From assembly GCF_000191065.1 (NCBI RefSeq), contig NZ_GL872282.1:1264198-1328197 (forward strand): 64,000 nt of DNA, given 5' to 3'. Under the pieces are notes generated by a model. The model saw only the letters and a list, made by a program, of their open reading frames with translations. It searched no databases and had not been told where the DNA came from. The position numbers and the translations under genes were made by a program. Each line of letters begins with the position of its first letter. Positions within the stretch are counted from its first letter, which is position 1. This document shows, one piece after another, positions 29,047-37,252 of this stretch. The DNA is from Prevotella multiformis DSM 16608. Lineage in GTDB: Bacteria > Bacteroidota > Bacteroidia > Bacteroidales > Bacteroidaceae.

Positions 29047-29994
29047 ATGGAAAAGCATAACTTTGTGAATATCCAGGGGTTGGACCGTGAGCAGCTGCTC
29101 TACCTCATCCGTATGGCACAGGAATTCGAGCGGCACCCGAATCGTGAACTGCTCAAGGGAAAGGTGATCGCAACGCTCTTCTATGAGCCTTCGACACGGA
29201 CCCGTCTTAGTTTTGAGACGGCTGCCAACCGGCTCGGTGCGCGTGTCATCGGTTTTACGGATGCAAAGGTATCGAGCGTCAGCAAGGGCGAGACGCTGAA
29301 GGACACGATTCTCATGGTCTCAAATTATGCAGACGCCATTGTCATGCGGCACTATATAGAAGGTGCTGCGCAGTATGCCTCAGAGGTGGCTCCTGTACCG
29401 ATCATCAACGCCGGAGACGGTGCCCACCAGCATCCCTCACAGTGTCTGCTCGACCTTTATACGATCTGTCAGACTCAGGGGACGCTCGAGAATCTGAACA
29501 TCTATCTTGTCGGCGACCTCAAATACGGCCGGACCGTCCACTCGCTCATCATGGCGATGCGGCATTTCAACCCGACGTTTCACTTCATCGCGCCTAAGGA
29601 ACTCGCCATGCCGGAAGAGTACAAGCTCTATTGCCGTGAACATGGCATCCGCTTTGAAGAGCACGAGGCGTTTACACCGGATGTCATCGCAAAGGCTGAT
29701 ATTCTCTATATGACACGTGTGCAGAAAGAACGGTTCTCCGACCTGATGGAATACGAACGGGTGAAGAACGTCTACATCCTCCGGCGTGACATGCTCTCGC
29801 AGGCCCGCCCGAACATGAGGATTCTCCATCCGCTGCCTCGTGTCAACGAAATCGCCTACGATGTGGATGAAAGTCCGCACGCTTACTATATCCAGCAGGC
29901 CCGTAACGGTCTCTTTGCCCGTGAGGCCATCTTCTGCCACTGTCTCGGCATATCGTTAGAGCAGATAAGGAATGACAGAACCATCATCAGATGA
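29047..29994 (+). CDS. pyrB: Aspartate carbamoyltransferase, catalytic chain
   Basis: A 315-residue PyrB, the second step of pyrimidine synthesis (carbamoyl phosphate plus aspartate). The carbamoyl-phosphate loop [13 protein letters not shown] is at ~45-57, with the STRTR signature at 49-53. The dihydro-binding [13 protein letters not shown] and HPLPRVNEI segments are present. The frame extends upstream, but the ATG at 29047 matches family starts, and a -7-like TACCTTTA near 29004 would sit inside the longer version. It pairs with pyrI 193 bp downstream. Confidence 0.97.
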   Translation: MEKHNFVNIQGLDREQLLYLIRMAQEFERHPNRELLKGKVIATLFYEPSTRTRLSFETAANRLGARVIGFTDAKVSSVSKGETLKDTILMVSNYADAIVMRHYIEGAAQYASEVAPVPIINAGDGAHQHPSQCLLDLYTICQTQGTLENLNIYLVGDLKYGRTVHSLIMAMRHFNPTFHFIAPKELAMPEEYKLYCREHGIRFEEHEAFTPDVIAKADILYMTRVQKERFSDLMEYERVKNVYILRRDMLSQARPNMRILHPLPRVNEIAYDVDESPHAYYIQQARNGLFAREAIFCHCLGISLEQIRNDRTIIR

Positions 29995-30187
29995 GGGAGA
30001 CGGAATGACGGATGCGGACGGCTCCTCCCGGAGAGGATGTCCCCGGCGGTGCTCCCGATGCGTGCCACTGCCTTTACCTTCTCCTCCTCATCGACAGTTT
30101 CCGTGCCCGTCCCTCGTTTCCGGCAATTCCCTTCATCACTCGATAAAAAGCCCTCATTCCTCCAACCATTAATTCCATCCTGCAAAA

Positions 30188-30643
30188 ATGTCAAAGAAAG
30201 AACGCCTTGTAGCCGCCATTGAGAACGGCACCGTCATTGATCATATTCCAGCTGAAAAGACCTTTCAGGTGGTCAACCTATTACAGCTCCAGAAGCTCTC
30301 CACGCCTGTCACCATCGGCTATAACTTCTCATCGAAGATGGTAGGCACAAAGGGAATCATCAAGGTGAGCGACAAGTTCTTCACCGATGATGAGATCTCC
30401 CGTCTGTCGGTCGTGGCACCGAACGTGGTGTTGAACATCATTAATGACTATGAAGTGGTAGAGAAGAAGAAGGTGGTGACACCGGACGAGCTTCGGAGCA
30501 TTGTAAAATGCAACAATCCCAAGTGCATCACCAACAACGAACCGATGGATACGATCTTCCATGTCGTTGACAAGGCACATGGGATTCTGAAATGTCATTA
30601 CTGCGATAAGGAACAGGTAATGGACGAGGTAGAACTGGTGTAG
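30188..30643 (+). CDS. pyrI: Aspartate carbamoyltransferase, regulatory chain
   Basis: A 151-residue PyrI, which binds nucleotide effectors and gives allosteric control to PyrB. The N-terminal effector domain contains [19 protein letters not shown]. The C-terminal zinc site is C-x4-C (CNNPKC) followed by CHYC near 135-140. The spacing to pyrB (193 bp) is larger than in most pyrBI operons; the gap has a small hairpin (TCCTC/GAGGA) but no gene. Confidence 0.97.
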   Translation: MSKKERLVAAIENGTVIDHIPAEKTFQVVNLLQLQKLSTPVTIGYNFSSKMVGTKGIIKVSDKFFTDDEISRLSVVAPNVVLNIINDYEVVEKKKVVTPDELRSIVKCNNPKCITNNEPMDTIFHVVDKAHGILKCHYCDKEQVMDEVELV

Positions 30644-30805
30644 CCGCTCTCCTGCCGGCATGGCCCGTGCCTGCAGCGTGCATGGGCTTATGCGGGGCTG
30701 AGGCCGTCGGCAGTGGGGCGATGTCTTTCCCCGGCTGCCGGATTCTGTCAGTATCGCCCTTTCCTCTGCTGAATGCCCTTGGGGCAGGGGCTTGCTGACG
30801 GGGTT

Positions 30806-31351
30806 TTACATTCTCGTCATGCGGTATCCCATGCGCTTCAGCTGTATGGCGGCGCCGAGAAGATAAAGCTGGTGAAGGGCGGCGACATAAGCGTGGAAGG
30901 CATCACTGCTGCCTGCGGCGACCGGCAGATGGCGGAGCAGACTGTCGGTCCGGGCGGCACATTCGCCGACGACGGCTGTCAGCTGCTTGTGTTCGTCAGC
31001 GGTGAGGAGCAGCACTTTCTCGCAGATATAATCGTCCATGTGGTCATAGTCGATGCGGTCGCGCAGATAGGTGTATAGGTTCTCTACCTTGTCGTACAGT
31101 TCCCAGTCTTCATCCCAGTATTTCGCTATCGCCATGCCGATGTACATCATCCAGCCGAGGGAGACGATGGGGTAAGCCGTAAATTCACGCATGCCGTCAG
31201 GCAGATAGGCTTCTGCAATCTTCTGCCATTTCTCTTCGATGTCTGCTGCTTCCGGCAGCATCTTGTCTGTAAGGTTCCTGTCCTGCAGGTAAGTGGAGAG
31301 GTCTTTCCTGAAATTCTCCTCGAATGGATATTGAGTCTGTCCGTTTTGCAT
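30806..31351 (-). CDS. Conserved-looking helical protein of unknown function
   Basis: A 181-residue protein I do not recognise. It looks all-helical and soluble, with no signal peptide and a single Cys pair far apart. The segment GMREFTAYPIVSLGWMMYIGMAIAKYWDEDW is amphipathic. A seven-codon extension upstream is possible, but the -7 element TAACTTTG (31377-31370, minus) lies across that extension, so the ATG at 31351 is preferred. It stands at the left edge of the AT-rich island, with its own promoter, and converges on pyrI. Confidence 0.7.
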   Translation of the reverse strand: MQNGQTQYPFEENFRKDLSTYLQDRNLTDKMLPEAADIEEKWQKIAEAYLPDGMREFTAYPIVSLGWMMYIGMAIAKYWDEDWELYDKVENLYTYLRDRIDYDHMDDYICEKVLLLTADEHKQLTAVVGECAARTDSLLRHLPVAAGSSDAFHAYVAALHQLYLLGAAIQLKRMGYRMTRM

Positions 31352-31369
31352 TGTGCTATGTTTTGGCGG

Positions 31370-31377
31370 CAAAGTTA
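31370..31377 (-). promoter_or_regulatory. -7 element of the uncharacterised gene at 30.8-31.35 kb
   Basis: Minus strand TAACTTTG, about 18 bp from the ATG at 31351. No clear -33 box. Confidence 0.5.
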
Positions 31378-31549
31378 CGATAAAAATCAGGATTGTCTCC
31401 CCTTTCCATGCGAAATTCCGGGTTCTTCCGTTAAATGGATAGATGGGAAACAGGATAAAGGCTTATTCACTTGCAGGGTATGACTATACAAAATCAGATG
31501 GTCTTACAAAGGGGGTAAACTACGGGATAAAAATTCAAAAAAAGTAAAT

Positions 31550-31986
31550 AGATATGCTGCCTGTCCATCGGCGTGTCTTTCCGTCTTCCACAGACAACTT
31601 ATTCCCCTATCATCGGTATTTGTAAACTGTTTTCATGCAACGCAAGGCAACACATGCCCTTTTAGCTTTTAAAAGGTGTCTGATTGACTTGCAACTGATG
31701 CTCTTTTAGCGTGTTACCAACGCCCTTTTGAAGTCCAATCAGGCACCTGTCAGAAATGACTTAATAACCAATTGATCGACTGCCGGTTACCAACCTGCTT
31801 TTTGCACGTGTTTTTTATATTTGCAGATGATTTGTTTGGAATTATGTAATGGTTTTTCAAAACCTTGTCTGTATGCCCAACATATTAAAATGAAAAGGTT
31901 TTTGTAACAAAGGATGATGACAGGATGGACAGTTGACATCCTTGGCTATGTTTTTGTTGAATGAATGACTTCGGTTCTTTCGTTAA
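31550..31986. repeat. Dispersed ~430-bp element, copy 1 (carries a 22-bp array)
   Basis: This stretch matches 59196-59612 in inverted orientation at roughly four-fifths identity by eye. It is noncoding. It contains a 22-bp periodic array at ~31660-31769 (exact 22-bp units at 31704, 31726 and 31748). Near 31815-31870 is its most conserved part, about 45 bp almost identical in both copies, with a TATATTTG promoter-like box. The right edge falls within a few bases of the cut-off exporter gene. TTCTTCCGTTAAATG at 31423 and a related TTCTTTCGTTAAGG at 31975 lie near its two ends. The 637-bp gap from 31352 holds nothing else I can name. Confidence 0.8.
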
Positions 31987-31988
31987 GG

Positions 31989-32957
31989 CTATGTGAGGAA
32001 GACGGCAAAGATACCGAGATTATAGACTGCCAGCACAACACCGAAGACAAGGAAGGTAAAAAATGAGAAAAGCAAACTAAGACTGCTCGATGTGAGGAAC
32101 TGCTCAACCCGCCGATGGTCTTCAATGCGTTGCAAAAGGTCGCCCATCAGCTTGGTATCGAAGAACTTCATCGGTAGTTTCATCAGCTTGATGAAGAAGT
32201 CTGATATGAGCGAGATGTTGATACGGGTGGAGATGTGCAGGAGTATCTTTGAGCGGATAAAGTCAATGGCGGTACGACTGAAAAGAAGCATCATCTCTGC
32301 CAGCAGCACCAACCACACAAAGCCGACATCCTTTCCCCCTATACCTGTATCTACAATAGCTTGGGTGAGGAACGGGAAGACAAGTTGCAGGAGTGAGCCG
32401 AGTAACAAACCGAGAATGAGTTGCGTAAAGAAACGCTTGTATTTCTTGAGATAGCTCCAGAGAAATTTCACTCGCCTTTGAGTCGGCACTGCTTTCGTAT
32501 CGTTTTGAGCATAGAATTGTTCTGTTGGTTCGAGGAGAAGAGCAATACCTTTCTCCTCGCCATTGGTCTTGGTGCTTATCCAATGCTCGCAGAACTCCTC
32601 CTTGGTATAGGTTATAAGTCCTTTTCCAGGATCTGCCACATAAACTTCATATCGATTACCTCTGCGTTTCTTTATCTTATAAACAACCACAAAGTGGTTC
32701 TGGTTCCAATGAATGATGCAAGGTAAGGGAACTTCTGACGTAAGCGTGTCAAAACTCAAACGACCACCGATAGTTTTAAAGCCTATCTCCTCTGCTGCTT
32801 TGCTGATACCAAGAAGAGACACTCCATCTTTGCCTAAGGAACAGATTTTCCGCAATTGCTCCTTATCAGCTTGCTGTCCATAATGTTTGGCTATCATTGC
32901 CAAACAGGAAGGACCGCAATCCATAGCATCTCGCTGTCGTTTTATTGCAAAACTCAT
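31989..32957 (-). pseudogene. Peptidase-containing ABC exporter (C39), truncated in the membrane domain
   Basis: Only the first 322 residues of a ~700-residue peptide exporter (PCAT) remain. The C39 leader peptidase is intact, with catalytic Cys14 (MDCGPSCLAM), His88 (NQNHFVVV) and Asp109 (YVADPGKG). It is followed by the first membrane helices (from ~170), and the frame ends at GIFAVFLT within the membrane domain. The nucleotide-binding domain is missing. Such proteins cut double-Gly leaders and export RiPPs or bacteriocins. The ATG at 32957 is chosen over a TTG four codons earlier. The truncation point abuts the dispersed element. AT-rich, unlike the flanks. Confidence 0.88.
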
Positions 32958-32978
32958 TATTAAAATCAAAAATTATTA

Positions 32979-35288
32979 TTATTTCTCTCCTTTAATGACG
33001 GATGATTCACTGCTTGTGTTGCTGTTTATGCGTTTTGAAGCCTCCTTGTATTTTTTACCATACGATAGGTTCAGCGTAAGGTTTAAACGTATAAGATTTC
33101 TTGTTTCATCAAGATATTCATAGCGTTTGTAAGGAGCCACGCTTGAATAGTTTTCTTGTGCGGAAATATGCTTCAAAGAAAACAGATTCAGCACATCGGC
33201 AGAAAGGCTGAGTTTATTTGTCTGATAGCCAAACGACAACATGTGGCCGTCTTCATACCGATAAAGCGTTTCTCCCCAAAACCTGTCCTGCACATTCTTG
33301 CGAAACTGCCATCTCATAGTGAATTGTTTATAGTAAACAGAAACCTGACCTCCATAGTAGGGTATTGTTTTGCGGTGAGTGTATTGATTGCCATTGCTTT
33401 TACAAAATTTCAAGCCGGTATAAACTTTGAACGACAGCAGATTGCCAAAAGGCTGCCCTCCATATTCAAATTCCGCATTATAGTTCTGAAAATTCTTGTG
33501 GTTTTCCATGGTTCTGACTACCTTTTCATTATCCAGATATGTGCATTCCATGATTGGCGACTTTGAATATGTTTCATTCAAGTAGAGAGCCAATGCTGTT
33601 TTTGTGAATTTATAATTGAATACCAACGCATTATAGAAATCAATCTGCGGCTTGAGATTAGGATTACCTCGCTGTATCTGTATAAAATCTATATCCTGTG
33701 AATAGTCAGAAATAGCCGAAAGTGTAGGCATTATATTAGAGACCGACCCCTGATAACGAAGTTCGATTTTTGGAGAAACGGTATAACGGACGAATAGCAT
33801 CGGACGAATCGTAAAGGTGCTTTGTTTTTGTTCTCCCACATGCATCCATCGCTGGTTCAGTCCAATGCCCACTCGGCAATAAAGTTCGCTCCATGCCTTT
33901 CCCCATTGTGCATAAGAATAAAGGTTGGTCTGGCGTTGGCCTGTGTGATGCTTCTGTGTCATATCGTTTCGGACTGAATTGTAGTCGCTTTTGGTAAACT
34001 GCTGGTTGAAGTTTGCTCCAATGGTCAAAGTTCCCCAATTCTGCCTGTTCTCGTATAATTGCGACAGCGCATAGCCTTTTTGAATCTCACGGACATTACT
34101 GCAGAATTGGTTGGATTCACTTTCGTTGTCTGCCTCCTGATACAGACGGTTGTATTTCCCTTTGTTGTATTGACCAGAGAGATTCATTACATATAGTTGA
34201 TTTTCTCCTATGGGCAACTGTATATATAGTTGCGAATAAGGATTTGTGGCCGATGATTTCGCATTGTCGTATAAGTTGAGTGCTTTCCCTTTATAGTGCA
34301 AATCACTGTTCCACTCTTTATACGGTGCATTTTGGATGGCTGTCCCCAGTGAAAAGTTAATTATTTTCTTGTTCTCCTGATAGTTGTAATTGAAATGTAC
34401 GTTGTGATTGTCGTATCTGTATCGTCCAGGATGCCCCAGTTCGGTTCTCGAAAAGTTCTCATTTTGCAGATTAAAGTCCTCTTCATATTCCCTGCTGAGG
34501 TGTTTCCAATTGCGGTATGCCATATTGTAGTCTAATGAAAACTGGCTGTTCCAGCGGTTGAATTTCAAGGAAATGTAGTCCTCTCCGAAACTCGTTAAAA
34601 GCCCCTGCCACAAAGAAAGGTAAACCCTTGCGCCAACTTGGTCGTTTTTGGTAATAAAATCCAAGACCACGTCTGCATTGCCATACCGTGCTTCCGGCGT
34701 GTCGTGGTATTCTACGCGCTGTATAATTTCCGGGGAAAGTGCAGCAATTTCAACGGCTGATACCTCCCTTCCGTTAAGCAATGTCTTAACGCTTCCGCCA
34801 CCGTTCAGTGTCAGGCTTTTTGTTAGTGGGTCAACATTAATCCTCGACAGGTTCATCTTGTCAAGCATAACCATAGCGTCAGGACTGTTTCTTTGAAATT
34901 CATTGGGGAAAATTCTCTTGCTTCCATTTTGAAAACTTATGCTGCTTCCCACAACGGTAACTTCGTCCAACGTAGTAAGACTGTCTTTAAGGAACATTGT
35001 CCCAATGTTCAGATCCTTTGTTATGCGGTCTATCTTTATTGTGTCAGTAGTATATCCGACATGTGATGCAACCACATAATAAAAATTGTTTTTTGCGAGA
35101 TTTGAGAATGAAAACATTCCTTTCTGTGTTTGTACGGCAGAGACAACCGTATGGCTTTTGGTGTACAGCTCTACATTGGATTCAAGGGTGTCACCATTCT
35201 CGATGAGGACTTTTCCAATAATAGAATACTGCGCATTTATGTTGCTAAATGTGCAAACCATGAACGCGAACAAAAATAGTCTTTGCAT
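32979..35288 (-). CDS. Outer-membrane beta-barrel receptor of a peptide export cluster
   Basis: A 769-residue outer-membrane protein. The signal peptide ends FSNINAQ, a carboxypeptidase-like regulatory domain lies at ~20-105 (YSIIGKVLIENGD), a plug-like segment at ~110-210 (DEVTVVGSS, VKTLLNGREVS), then a long barrel. It resembles the 'outer membrane beta-barrel family' proteins found beside RiPP maturases and C39 exporters in Bacteroidetes. It lacks a TonB box I can identify. It lies 18 bp after the maturase fragment and 21 bp before the exporter. It appears intact although both neighbours are broken. AT-rich. Confidence 0.85.
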   Translation of the reverse strand: MQRLFLFAFMVCTFSNINAQYSIIGKVLIENGDTLESNVELYTKSHTVVSAVQTQKGMFSFSNLAKNNFYYVVASHVGYTTDTIKIDRITKDLNIGTMFLKDSLTTLDEVTVVGSSISFQNGSKRIFPNEFQRNSPDAMVMLDKMNLSRINVDPLTKSLTLNGGGSVKTLLNGREVSAVEIAALSPEIIQRVEYHDTPEARYGNADVVLDFITKNDQVGARVYLSLWQGLLTSFGEDYISLKFNRWNSQFSLDYNMAYRNWKHLSREYEEDFNLQNENFSRTELGHPGRYRYDNHNVHFNYNYQENKKIINFSLGTAIQNAPYKEWNSDLHYKGKALNLYDNAKSSATNPYSQLYIQLPIGENQLYVMNLSGQYNKGKYNRLYQEADNESESNQFCSNVREIQKGYALSQLYENRQNWGTLTIGANFNQQFTKSDYNSVRNDMTQKHHTGQRQTNLYSYAQWGKAWSELYCRVGIGLNQRWMHVGEQKQSTFTIRPMLFVRYTVSPKIELRYQGSVSNIMPTLSAISDYSQDIDFIQIQRGNPNLKPQIDFYNALVFNYKFTKTALALYLNETYSKSPIMECTYLDNEKVVRTMENHKNFQNYNAEFEYGGQPFGNLLSFKVYTGLKFCKSNGNQYTHRKTIPYYGGQVSVYYKQFTMRWQFRKNVQDRFWGETLYRYEDGHMLSFGYQTNKLSLSADVLNLFSLKHISAQENYSSVAPYKRYEYLDETRNLIRLNLTLNLSYGKKYKEASKRINSNTSSESSVIKGEK

Positions 35289-35306
35289 ATAGATTATATT
35301 AAAATT

Positions 35307-35617
35307 TCAGATAGAAGGTGTTTTAATCCTCAGTTTATCCAAATGTAAACAAATACATTTTTCTATTACTCCGTTATCTTTGTAGAGTGAGCAAATGTCA
35401 AAATTCCCATTGTCAAACATATTCTTGATTCGATAAAAGGCGCATCCTCCCATGCAAATAGGTATAAATTCGCAATCCTTACATTTTTCATCTTCAAAAC
35501 AATTGGCTGATAATACATATTTTCGTATTAAATCTTTGTTTTTGAAGTCTTGATCGTTAATATAACCAATTATTTTCTTGCTATCTCCAAGTTCATTCCA
35601 ACATTTATATAACTCGT
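35307..35617 (-). pseudogene. Radical-SAM peptide maturase, C-terminal SPASM fragment
   Basis: A reading frame without a start covers about 102 residues, beginning ELYKCWNELGD and ending KLRIKTPSI at the stop 35309-35307. CKDCEFIPICMGGCAF is the core of a SPASM (TIGR04085-type) auxiliary iron-sulfur domain. KCW upstream, and CSLY and KCICLH downstream, supply the other Cys ligands. This is the end of a radical-SAM enzyme that modifies a peptide. The radical-SAM core (CxxxCxxC) is absent. Upstream the frame runs straight into a ketosynthase fragment in another frame, so the 5' part has been deleted. It is not found as a normal gene because it has no ATG. Confidence 0.85.
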
Positions 35618-35764
35618 TTTGATGCCATTTTGTCTAAGGACAATGGAACGAACCCTTGACGGATTTCCACCAATTTTTCCGATATAGTCTTCCATATCCT
35701 CATTGGCGATGGGAGAATTAGGAAGATAGGCCGATACGCTATTGATATATGCTGCTTTTTCCAT
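35570..35764 (-). pseudogene. 3-oxoacyl-ACP synthase (KASIII-like), N-terminal fragment
   Basis: The first ~50 codons (MEKAAYINSVSAYLPNSP..., NPSRVRSIVLRQNGIKT) match the start of a KASIII-like ketosynthase of the kind found in Bacteroidetes aryl polyene, flexirubin or dialkylresorcinol clusters. After GIKT the family expects RYYA, but the frame reads SYINVGMNLEIARK and stops. That tail is the maturase sequence in the wrong frame. The junction is at about 35613-35619. The active-site Cys is lost, so it cannot be functional. The start lies 7 bp from the TetR stop, implying one original operon with the regulator. Confidence 0.8.
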
Positions 35765-35771
35765 AGGAATA

Positions 35772-36398
35772 TTATTTGGTTATTAAATAGTATATTGTGT
35801 ATATTTGCTCTTTCAATTCGGAAATAGAAAGTTGGCTGCTCAATGCACTTCTGTATGACAATCCAAGATATATATTTCTAATGGAAGATATAATCTTTTC
35901 TGTTTCCACAGTTTGAGTAATCTCTCCTTTCTGTTTGGCAAGCTCTATCACCTCTTTCCACTCAAGGTTCTTTCTATTCTCATATTCTTGAAATTTCTCT
36001 TTCCAATCCGGGTAGTTGTCTTTCAGATACAAGATAAATGACATGAAATTGGCAGGAGTGACTGTGCCTTTTGTCATTATAAGAAATGATTTCATACGGC
36101 GACCGATGTTTTCTACACGATTATCAATGAAGTCCTTTAATGGTGTCGAGCTTGTAAGTTCAAGAAAGTCTGTAGCATCATTTGTCAAGAATTCAAATAC
36201 AAACCTATCAACGGCATGATTGAATATATCCTCCTTATTCTTGAAGTGATGAAACATATTGCCACGAGAAATGCCGGTAGCTTCCACTAAATCCGAAAAT
36301 GATACAGCTGCATAACCTTTTTTCAGAAACAGCCTGAACGATTCATTAAGGATAATGTCCCTTTTGCTTATGCCTTCTTTATCTATTTGTTTTTCCAT
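35772..36398 (-). CDS. TetR/AcrR-family transcriptional regulator
   Basis: A 208-residue TetR-type repressor. The N-terminal helix-turn-helix reads AAVSFSDLVEATGISRGNMFHHFKNKEDIF (positions ~31-60) and the ligand-binding C-terminal domain is variable and helical. A palindrome at 36422-36439, 24 bp upstream of the start, is its likely operator and suggests autorepression. It stands immediately upstream of the ketosynthase remnant, so it probably once controlled that cluster and is now an orphan. Apparently intact. Confidence 0.9.
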   Translation of the reverse strand: MEKQIDKEGISKRDIILNESFRLFLKKGYAAVSFSDLVEATGISRGNMFHHFKNKEDIFNHAVDRFVFEFLTNDATDFLELTSSTPLKDFIDNRVENIGRRMKSFLIMTKGTVTPANFMSFILYLKDNYPDWKEKFQEYENRKNLEWKEVIELAKQKGEITQTVETEKIISSIRNIYLGLSYRSALSSQLSISELKEQIYTIYYLITK

Positions 36399-36421
36399 TA
36401 TTTCATTATACTAGAATTAGA

Positions 36422-36439
36422 ACAGAACGTTCGTTCTGT
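36422..36439. promoter_or_regulatory. Palindromic operator for the TetR regulator
   Basis: ACAGAACG-TT-CGTTCTGT: perfect 8-bp arms around a 2-bp centre, located 24 bp upstream of the tetR ATG. The length and placement are typical of TetR-family autoregulatory sites. Confidence 0.75.
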
Positions 36440-36685
36440 GTTTATAAGTGCAATATTATGCAAATTATTTCAATCTGCCAAATTTTTCGGAGGATTTTTC
36501 TCCAAAAAGTTTCATTTTTCTTATTTTGCAATGCAAAAGAGTTGATTCTGGGTATTTTTTGCAGGCTTAATAATTAGGCTGAAAATCCCGTCAAATTCCT
36601 CCCATTAGACTTTGTATGTGATTATTTTTTAGGTGTGTTTCCTATTTATTTCCGTAAAAGCACACTGTTTTCATCAGAAAAGCAT

Positions 36686-36850
36686 TATCTTTGCACAATC
36701 AATTTAAGTGTTCTTTGAGGCATTGCAGAATAAAGAAGGAGAAAGAAACTCGCTCGTTTCCAAGTCGTAACCCATTTATCCTTTATTCATTCTTACTCTA
36801 TTGATTATCTGAAAGATACAAATTTATTGAATCTTTCACTCGCATAGTCC
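36686..36850 (+). ncRNA. Possible structured RNA or leader with an orphan -7 box
   Basis: TATCTTTG at 36686-36693 would start a plus-strand transcript near 36700. No gene follows. The first ~150 nt can fold: GAATAAAG (36728-36735) with CTTTATTC (36781-36788) enclosing GAAAC/GTTTC (36745-36749/36756-36760), then TGAAAGAT (36810-36817) with ATCTTTCA (36831-36838). There is no T-run after the last stem. A decayed gene leader is an alternative. The surrounding 854-bp gap (36399-37252) otherwise holds the operator and a 22-bp array. Confidence 0.35.
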
Positions 36851-36967
36851 GTATTATGCCTTCAAGACTTTGGAGAAGCAGGCGGCTTTCATCGGAAAAG
36901 AATGTTCACCTTTGTTTTTGGCGACAGGCTTTTTCCAACCGGGCGGCGGAATGCAAATGTGTGAGCC

Positions 36968-37055
36968 TTCAACTCGAGTGGTGTCGACCCTCAACACGAC
37001 AGGGGGCGATCCCCAGCACGGTTGGTGTCGGGCATCAATACATCGCCGGCAGGTG
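36968..37055. repeat. 22-bp periodic array, TCAACACGA family
   Basis: Four exact 22-bp units start at 36968, 36990, 37012 and 37034. They share CAA/CAG at positions 3-5 and a GGTGTCG-like block near 13-19: TTCAACTCGAGTGG, CTCAACACGACAGG, CCCAGCACGGTTGG, ATCAATACATCGCC. The reading frames crossing it look spurious. The region from here to the dipeptidase stop at 37253 shows further GC-rich, possibly decayed units but no gene. Confidence 0.65.
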
Positions 37056-37252
37056 GGAAGCCTGCGTCCTTCCTGTCATTGCGTCATATATAGCAGGCAG
37101 CGGGTGACCAGCCTATACGGAGACTGTCTGCCGGACAACGGTGGCCAGGGGCGGTCTGCCGGATGGTGTTTCATCTTCCGGCACACAGAAAGGGAGGGTG
37201 GCCGTCCTGACTTGGCAGGCGGTCATCCTCCCTTTCCGTATTGCTTTCCGAT

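Noticed and set aside
31550-31986. Insertion sequence
   Set aside because: There is no transposase frame, and I find no terminal inverted repeats at the edges. A nonautonomous element remains possible.
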